Part shown: positions 13,626 to 18,350 of the stretch, in pieces
Position numbering within the stretch: the stretch's first letter is position 1
Layout: every line of letters starts with the position of its first letter
Assembly: GCA_031292915.1 (NCBI GenBank)
Contig: JAUMSH010000018.1
Location: forward strand, 1-18,350
Length of the DNA stretch: 18,350 nucleotides
Origin: Collinsella sp.
GTDB lineage: Bacteria; Actinomycetota; Coriobacteriia; Coriobacteriales; Coriobacteriaceae
Direction: 5' to 3'
The notes under the pieces: model-generated
What the model was told of the DNA's origin: nothing
The model's database searches: none
The model's input: the letters and a program-made list of their open reading frames with translations, nothing else
Made by a program: the position numbers and the translations under genes

Positions 13626-14651
13626 CTAGTTAAGGCGCTCCACAAAGAAATCTGCCATGGAGAGGAACAGCTCGCGTGCATGCGGGTCGAGCGAAACGTC
13701 CTCGATGGCGGCCTTAGCTTTGGCGGTCAGGTCCAGTGCGTAGGCGTGGGCGTAATCGATAGAGCCAGTCTCCTGGAAGATTTCCACGGCGCGCGCGAGC
13801 TGCGCGGGGTCCTCGGTGCCCGAGGAGAGGATCGCTTCAATCTCGTCGTGATAGCGCTCATCGGAGAGGGCGTGTACGGCGACAAGCGTGCGCTTGCCCT
13901 CGGTGATGTCGGTGCGGAAGTCCTTGTTGGCGGCCTCCTTGGTACCGATCAAGTTGAGCAGATCATCTTGAATCTGGAAGGCAAGGCCCGTGTGCAGGCC
14001 AAAGGCGCGCAGCGCCTCAATTTGCTCCTCGCTGCCTCCGCCGATGATGGCTCCGGTGGCAAGCGGCGTGGCTCCGCTGTAGTACGCGGTCTTGTGCGTC
14101 GCCATGTCCAGGTAATCGTCGACCGAGATGTCGAAGCGCCCGTCGCGTACCCAACCCAGGTCGAGCGCCTGGCCCTCGATGGTACGAACGATCATCTCGG
14201 TGAGCTCGTGGAGTACGCGCAGCTTTACGTCTGCCTCAAGCGTGGGGTCGTCGAGAACCGTCTTGGTGACCATGGTGAGCGCCAGGTCGCCACAATTGAT
14301 GGCAAGGCCTGTACCCTCGGTAAGGTGCATGCAGGGCTTGCCTCGACGAAGCTGTCCGTTATCGGCGATGTCGTCGTGGATGAGCGCACCCGACTGGAAA
14401 TGCTCGATGGCCGCCGCGGCGCTGCGGGCGCTCTCAAAGCTGCCGCCCACTGCGGTGGCGGCGAGCATGCAGATGAGCGGGCGGTGGCGCTTGCCGGCAT
14501 TGGCGGTAAAAGCCGAGAGCGGCGCGTACAGGTAGCGCTCGATATCGGCAGAGGTCGCCTGTCCGTCAAAGAACGTGGCCAGATAGTCGTTGATCTGGTC
14601 AAAGTGCTGGGCTAAAAAGCTGGTAAACGGACTGGACACAGGCTCTCGCAT
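13626..14651 (-). CDS. trans-polyprenyl diphosphate synthase (IspA/IspB family)
   Basis: It condenses isopentenyl diphosphate with allylic diphosphates to make isoprenoid chains for quinones or undecaprenyl-related lipids. The GKRHRP motif, the first Asp-rich motif DDIAD (93-97, after His92), the HKTAYYSGATP segment, and the second Asp-rich motif DDLLN (229-233, in FQIQDDLLN) followed by DITEGKRTL are all in order. The final residue of the second motif is Asn233 rather than Asp. Residues just before the first motif are small (Gly-Ala at -5 and -4), which in this family tends to allow chains longer than C15, so geranylgeranyl or a longer product is likely; this is inference. At 341 aa it is full length. 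The start at 14651 has only a weak AAGAAAGA upstream. Confidence 0.9.
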   Translation of the reverse strand: MREPVSSPFTSFLAQHFDQINDYLATFFDGQATSADIERYLYAPLSAFTANAGKRHRPLICMLAATAVGGSFESARSAAAAIEHFQSGALIHDDIADNGQLRRGKPCMHLTEGTGLAINCGDLALTMVTKTVLDDPTLEADVKLRVLHELTEMIVRTIEGQALDLGWVRDGRFDISVDDYLDMATHKTAYYSGATPLATGAIIGGGSEEQIEALRAFGLHTGLAFQIQDDLLNLIGTKEAANKDFRTDITEGKRTLVAVHALSDERYHDEIEAILSSGTEDPAQLARAVEIFQETGSIDYAHAYALDLTAKAKAAIEDVSLDPHARELFLSMADFFVERLN

Positions 14652-14764
14652 TCTTTCTTAGGTTACATCGTTGCGGTGTGCAGATACCATATTGCCACAT
14701 TGGAGTTGCCGGCGCGTCTGTTTTGGCGATTTGGGGAAACGGGACGCGTGCGCGTGCCGGCTGC

Positions 14765-17215
14765 TTATATAAGCCTAAAGTGCTCGAGCGCCTTGACGAC
14801 GCCATCTTTGTCGACCGAGTCGGTGATGTAGTCGGCGCGCTTTTTGAGATAGTCCGGCGCATTACCCATGGCGATACCGACATCGACGGCGTTCATCAGC
14901 GAGACGTCATTGCTGGCGTCGCCGATGCCGTATACGGTTCCGTGGTGGGGATCGAGGGCGTCGAGTACAGACTGGATGCCCCCACGCTTCGTGCATTCGC
15001 GGGGCGAGATTTCGGTTACCTCGAGTTCGAGCTCGTTAAAGCACAGCAGCGGCTCAAGTGCCTTATCTTGAGCGATGTGGTTAGCGAGCGATGTAGACAT
15101 CAAGATCTTGTAAGCACTGTAATGTTGCAGCTGCGTGACTGCGTCGCCCAGGGTGCGCGCGTATCCGGGAGCATCGGGGGCATCGGCACTCATGCGCACG
15201 ACGCCGTTGAGGCCCTCAAAGCGGATGACCTCGCCCGATTGCTCAAGGTAGGGGGCAAGACGCTGCAGCATGCTGGGCGTCATCGACAGATCGCGAATTG
15301 CGTGTCCGTTGATCTCGGCGTAACCGCCCGCAAGACAGACGATGCCGGTCCAGGGCAGCTCTAGAAGTTTGGGGTGGATGCAGCTGAGGGTGCGCCCTGT
15401 GCAGATAAAGGCCATGTTGCCATTTGCAACGAAATCGCGGATGGCCTGCGAGACCGCCTCGTTGGGATAGGGGGACAGGTCACGCTCGCTCTCGGGAAGC
15501 TCTTGTGCCGCTCGAGGGTCTTGCCAGGCGAGCGTTCCGTCGATATCGAAGAAACAGATATCGCTGCGATTATGGGCTGCGCTGGCGGCAGGGGAGGCCG
15601 AGGTGGTGGGCACAAATTCCGGCTCGAGGCCCATGATCTGGTCAAAATGCTCTTTAACGCGGGGAACGGAGATGCCGATGATCACCTGGGCGGTCTTGCC
15701 CGTAATGATGAGGCCCTTGGCGCCCACCGCGACAAACGACGCGTTATCTGCAACGATGGAAGGGTCTGCGACCTCGACGCGCAGGCGCGTGGCACAGTTG
15801 GTTGCGCCCACAATATTGCCAACGCCACCTAAAAGCTGAATTACCCGCTCAGCGAGGATGTGATCTTGATCGGATCGACTATTGACCTCGTCATTGGGAG
15901 ATTGCTCTTTGGCAAAGCCGCTTTCCGTTAAACGATCGATTGCCGCGCGATTGGCGACATGATCCTCGCGGCCCGGCGTCTTAAGGTCATAGATCAAGAT
16001 GAGTGCTTGAAAACTAACAAAAAAGATGAGGCTAAAGGCAAGGCCGATACCGAGCGCCAAAAGATAGGCACCGGCATGCGTGCGCATGAGCGGAATAAAG
16101 TTGAAGGCTGCCATCTCCATGAGGCCGCCCGAGAAGATGCCGACGATGCCAAAGAGATTCATGGTTGTGGCAAGGCAAGACGATAAGACGGCGTAGAGAA
16201 AAAAGAGCCCGGGGTGGGTGAACATAAAGAGAAACTCGAGTGGCTCGGTAACGCCGCAAACCACCGAGGCGATGATGGCGGGAACAAGGATGACCCTGAG
16301 GCCGGCGCGGCGTTCTGGTTTTGCGGTGGAGTAGAACGCGGCTGCGATGGCGGGAAGGCCAAAGAGCTTGACCCAGCCGGTGGCGGTAAAACCGGCCCAC
16401 GGCGCAAGTTCATTAAGGGGGCGCGTGCTATGGGAGAGGATGGGGAGCAAGCTGCTCCACGTGGCGTAGATGCCGTCGTTAATGACCAGGTTGTCGTAGT
16501 AGATCGGCATGTAGAGCAGATGGTGCAGCCCCATGGGCTCGAGCGCTCGCTCCAAAAACACAAAGATGCCCACGCCAAAGGGGCCGACGCTCGTAAGTGC
16601 ATGGCGCAGCGTTTCGGTCATTGCGTATACGGAGGGCACGATGGCGGCCGAGATAGCGGCAAGGGCAAACACGGCAAAAAAGCTGATGAGGTAGACCAGC
16701 GAGGAGCCCGAGAAGGTGCCGAGCCAATCGGGAACCTTGGCATCGTAGAAGCGGTCATGGATGGCGACGACGGTTGCCGATACCACCAGCGGGCCGATAA
16801 TGCCGGTGTCGAGCGTCTTGATGCCGTCGATGACGGTGATACCGTTGGCGGGGGTCAAAGATGACGGGTACTTAAGCCCAAGGTTGTCTCCGCTCAGCTT
16901 AATGATCTCGCTCAAAAAGAAGCAATAGGCAAAATAGGCCACGAGTGCCTCGAGGCAGCAGCGTGCCGGTTGCTTTTGGGCAAGACCGATAGGCAGCGCT
17001 ACGGCAAAAAGGAGCGGGAGGCGCTTAAAGACCGTCCATGAGCCGCGCTGGATGATGGCCCAAAAAACGTACCAAGGGGTTCCGTATACGGCTAGATCGC
17101 CGACGATGTCCGCAGTCGTTGCGAGAGCGGAGACGCCGACCATGAGGCCCGATATAGAAAACAGCATGGCGGGAGCGAACATTGCCCCGCCAAAGCGTTG
17201 GATTTTTTGCAGCAT
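14765..17215 (-). CDS. PTS sugar permease EIICB fused to a HAD-IIB (Cof-type) sugar phosphatase
   Basis: An 816-aa single frame. Residues 1 to about 425 are a glucose-superfamily EIIC membrane domain (LEPMGLHHLLYMPIYYDN, then the GVTEPLEFLFMF substrate-site signature). Residues about 450-530 are EIIB, with phospho-accepting Cys474 in TNCATRLRV. Residues about 553-816 are a HAD-IIB hydrolase with all four motifs: DIDGT (nucleophile Asp557, Asp559), CTGRT, the motif III Lys in CTKRGG, and GIGDASNDVSLM. C-then-B order resembles alpha-glucoside/maltose permeases rather than trehalose EIIBC. No EIIA is present, so a shared EIIA elsewhere is implied. The protein would import and phosphorylate a sugar and could then dephosphorylate it or a derivative. 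GGAAGG (17227-17222, minus) precedes the ATG. It is divergent from a GntR regulator. Substrate unknown. Confidence 0.9.
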   Translation of the reverse strand: MLQKIQRFGGAMFAPAMLFSISGLMVGVSALATTADIVGDLAVYGTPWYVFWAIIQRGSWTVFKRLPLLFAVALPIGLAQKQPARCCLEALVAYFAYCFFLSEIIKLSGDNLGLKYPSSLTPANGITVIDGIKTLDTGIIGPLVVSATVVAIHDRFYDAKVPDWLGTFSGSSLVYLISFFAVFALAAISAAIVPSVYAMTETLRHALTSVGPFGVGIFVFLERALEPMGLHHLLYMPIYYDNLVINDGIYATWSSLLPILSHSTRPLNELAPWAGFTATGWVKLFGLPAIAAAFYSTAKPERRAGLRVILVPAIIASVVCGVTEPLEFLFMFTHPGLFFLYAVLSSCLATTMNLFGIVGIFSGGLMEMAAFNFIPLMRTHAGAYLLALGIGLAFSLIFFVSFQALILIYDLKTPGREDHVANRAAIDRLTESGFAKEQSPNDEVNSRSDQDHILAERVIQLLGGVGNIVGATNCATRLRVEVADPSIVADNASFVAVGAKGLIITGKTAQVIIGISVPRVKEHFDQIMGLEPEFVPTTSASPAASAAHNRSDICFFDIDGTLAWQDPRAAQELPESERDLSPYPNEAVSQAIRDFVANGNMAFICTGRTLSCIHPKLLELPWTGIVCLAGGYAEINGHAIRDLSMTPSMLQRLAPYLEQSGEVIRFEGLNGVVRMSADAPDAPGYARTLGDAVTQLQHYSAYKILMSTSLANHIAQDKALEPLLCFNELELEVTEISPRECTKRGGIQSVLDALDPHHGTVYGIGDASNDVSLMNAVDVGIAMGNAPDYLKKRADYITDSVDKDGVVKALEHFRLI

Positions 17216-17256
17216 GTTCTGCCTTCCGAATATCGAGGCGCGTTGCGCGTGGGGAA

Positions 17257-17281
17257 ACGTTTAAACAATGGATTCATTGTA
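17257..17281 (-). promoter_or_regulatory. promoter -10 and candidate operator of the PTS-HAD gene
   Basis: On the minus strand a -10 box TACAAT (17281-17276) is followed after 7 nt by a palindrome, GTTTAAAC (17259-17266), inside the 12-mer ACGTTTAAACAA (17257-17268, plus-strand reading). The palindrome would cover the transcription start, a classic place for a repressor site. No good -35 box is seen. The same GTTTAAACAA occurs at the divergent gntR promoter. Confidence 0.5.
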
Positions 17282-17333
17282 GAGGACCAGACGATTGTTG
17301 TACCGGCAGTTTTGAGCGAAACCGATTTGGGCA

Positions 17334-17365
17334 CGACAGAAACCGTCAACGGTTAAATCCTGTCG
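17334..17365. promoter_or_regulatory. nested palindrome midway between the divergent promoters
   Basis: AACCGT-CA-ACGGTT (17341-17354) is a perfect 6-bp inverted repeat, flanked by CGACAG (17334-17339) and CTGTCG (17360-17365), which are also inverted. It lies between the two divergent promoters and may bind a second regulator. No T-run makes it a terminator. Confidence 0.35.
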
Positions 17366-17378
17366 CTTTACCGATATT

Positions 17379-17409
17379 CGGTTTAAACAACTTTAAGAAA
17401 TGCTATCGT
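17379..17409 (+). promoter_or_regulatory. promoter and candidate operator of the GntR gene
   Basis: An extended -10, TGC followed by TATCGT (17401-17409), has 17 nt of spacer back to a weak -35 region that coincides with the palindrome GTTTAAAC (17381-17388) in CGGTTTAAACAA (17379-17390). Overlap of the palindrome with the -35 suggests autoregulation by the GntR protein. Confidence 0.45.
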
Positions 17410-17444
17410 GCCTAGCCGGAAATAAATAATGTAGAGGTGAAACA

Positions 17445-18164
17445 ATGCCAAAAGCGATATACGAAGGAATCTACCGAGAAATACGTTCGCGCATCATTAA
17501 TGGGACCTATGCGTTTCAGGAGATGCTGCCGACCGAAGCCGAGCTGACCGCGGAGTTTGGCTGCACGCGCAATACCGTTCGACGCGCCTTGAGCATGCTG
17601 GCCGATCAGATGTTTGTGCAGCCTATACACGGCAAGGGCGTGCGCGTTATTTGGCTCAAGGGCGAAACCGACATGCTGGGCGCACTCGAGGAAGTCGAGT
17701 CGTTTGGCGAATTTGCAAAGCGCAACAATGCCGTTGCATCGACGGACGTTAAGTCTTTTGAACATTTGATTTGCACTGAGCAACTTTCTCGTCGCCTGGG
17801 CTTTAAGGTGGGCGAGGAGCTGATTCGTGTAGTGCGTGTCCGAAGCCTCAACGGCAATGCTCGCCAGGTGGACCACGGCTACTTTTTGGAGTCGATCGCC
17901 AAGGGTCTGACGCCCGAGATCGCCGCAAAGTCAATTTACGACTATCTGGAGCACAAACGCGGCGTCAAGGTGATGGCGAGTCGCCGTACGGTGAGCGTCG
18001 AGCTTGCCAACGATGAGGACTGCAGTTATCTTGACCTCGGCAAATACAACTGCGTTGCCGTCATGGAGAGCCAGTCGTACACCTCGGACGGCATCTTGTT
18101 CGAGGTCACGCATGCCCGCACGCATCCCGAGATCTTCCACTACCGCGTCAACTCCAAGCGATAG
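17445..18164 (+). CDS. GntR-family (HutC/TreR-like, UTRA) transcriptional regulator
   Basis: The N-terminal ~70 residues form a winged helix-turn-helix (YREIRSRIINGTY, LPTEAELTAEFGCTRNTVRRAL, then IHGKGVRV). Residues about 90-235 form a UTRA ligand-binding domain (LGFKVGEELIRVVRVR, DHGYFLE, IYDYLE, FEVTHARTHPEIFHYRV). Length (239 aa) is typical. AGAGGTG (17433-17439) precedes ATG 17445. It is divergent from the PTS-HAD gene with palindromic sites at both promoters, so it most likely represses that transporter until a sugar phosphate binds. A terminator follows at 18206-18254. Confidence 0.92.
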   Translation: MPKAIYEGIYREIRSRIINGTYAFQEMLPTEAELTAEFGCTRNTVRRALSMLADQMFVQPIHGKGVRVIWLKGETDMLGALEEVESFGEFAKRNNAVASTDVKSFEHLICTEQLSRRLGFKVGEELIRVVRVRSLNGNARQVDHGYFLESIAKGLTPEIAAKSIYDYLEHKRGVKVMASRRTVSVELANDEDCSYLDLGKYNCVAVMESQSYTSDGILFEVTHARTHPEIFHYRVNSKR

Positions 18165-18205
18165 CCGGCTAGCTCGCAGCCTGACGAGACTCATGCCATC
18201 AAAGC

Positions 18206-18254
18206 GAAAACGCCCGGTCAAACCGACGATACATCGGCTTGACCGGGCGTTTTC
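18206..18254 (+). terminator. intrinsic terminator after the GntR gene, probably bidirectional
   Basis: GAAAACGCCCGGTCAA (18206-18221) pairs perfectly with TTGACCGGGCGTTTTC (18239-18254), 16 bp, with a small inner CCGA / TCGG hairpin in the loop (18223-18226 / 18234-18237). The A-run on the left and T-run on the right could serve either strand. Confidence 0.9.
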
Positions 18255-18275
18255 TCTGCATTAGATAACAAATAA

Positions 18276-18287
18276 TTGTTTATACAA
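18276..18287. promoter_or_regulatory. third candidate operator, upstream of a gene beyond the window
   Basis: TTGTTTATACAA is a near-perfect 12-bp palindrome sharing GTTTAWACAA with the sites at 17257-17268 and 17379-17390. It lies in an AT-rich intergenic stretch past the gntR terminator, and may control the next gene to the right. It also resembles the Bacillus TreR operator TTGTATATACAA as I recall it. AACTTG / CAAGTT (18288-18293 / 18302-18307) form another inverted repeat beside it. Confidence 0.4.
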
Positions 18288-18350
18288 AACTTGTCAAGTA
18301 TCAAGTTGAAATTACCGTTCACCGAAGTTTTTCTACCGCTCTAGTAATAC

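Noticed and set aside
13680..14615. A 311-aa plus-strand frame opposite the polyprenyl synthase gene
   Set aside because: The minus-strand frame has all prenyltransferase motifs; this is its antisense shadow.
14708..14761. GCCGGC-containing imperfect inverted repeat between the PTS-HAD gene and the polyprenyl synthase gene
   Set aside because: Only about 9 bp pair, with a bulge and a loop over 30 nt, and no T-run follows. Not good enough for a terminator call.

Overview
The window looks like chromosomal DNA of a moderately high-GC actinobacterium of the class Coriobacteriia, most likely Collinsella or a close gut relative. This is inferred from the tsaB-rimI-tsaD fusion, C-ending codon preference, the lack of an encoded tRNA CCA end, and a PTS/CstA-based nutrition profile. 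No species can be proven by eye. Most of the window is intact, ordered chromosome rather than a phage or plasmid. No integrase, transposase gene or CRISPR array was seen.

Layout. (1) 1-151: 3' part of a 5S rRNA and the rRNA-operon terminator. (2) 202-7084: a promoter and a tight plus-strand housekeeping operon, acpS - nnrE/nnrD - alr - family-4 uracil-DNA glycosylase - tsaE - tsaB/rimI/tsaD. It covers acyl-carrier activation, NAD(P)HX repair, D-alanine supply, DNA repair and the tRNA t6A modification. (3) 7085-7895: a gene-poor 0.8 kb stretch with two copies of a long palindromic repeat, then a promoter, a 14-codon Ile/Val-rich leader peptide and a strong terminator just before cstA. This is the layout of a ribosome-mediated attenuator. 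(4) 7896-9862: cstA, a peptide/pyruvate-type transporter with highly biased codons, and its terminator. (5) 9968-12127: a long protein with a disordered, basic/acidic middle and a C-terminal JetD-like TOPRIM domain, without Wadjet partners. (6) 12135-12271: third copy of the palindromic repeat. (7) 12274-14651, minus strand: tRNA-Gln(UUG) with terminator, a cytoplasmic-looking double peptidoglycan-binding protein with a degenerate amidase-like tail, and a trans-polyprenyl diphosphate synthase. (8) 14765-18350: a divergent sugar locus with a PTS EIICB permease fused to a HAD phosphatase (minus strand), and a GntR/UTRA regulator (plus strand). Two similar candidate operator sites lie at the two promoters and a third lies near the right edge.

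Most notable observations. The three palindromic repeats (7097-7231, 7375-7527, 12135-12271) share invariant internal blocks, while their long outer arms and their inner hairpins differ between copies yet stay complementary within each copy. That is covariation visible inside one window and suggests a selected folded RNA or DNA structure. The cstA leader looks like branched-chain amino-acid attenuation of a transporter. The EIICB-HAD fusion would couple sugar uptake and phosphorylation to dephosphorylation in one polypeptide. The orphan JetD-like protein is of unknown role.
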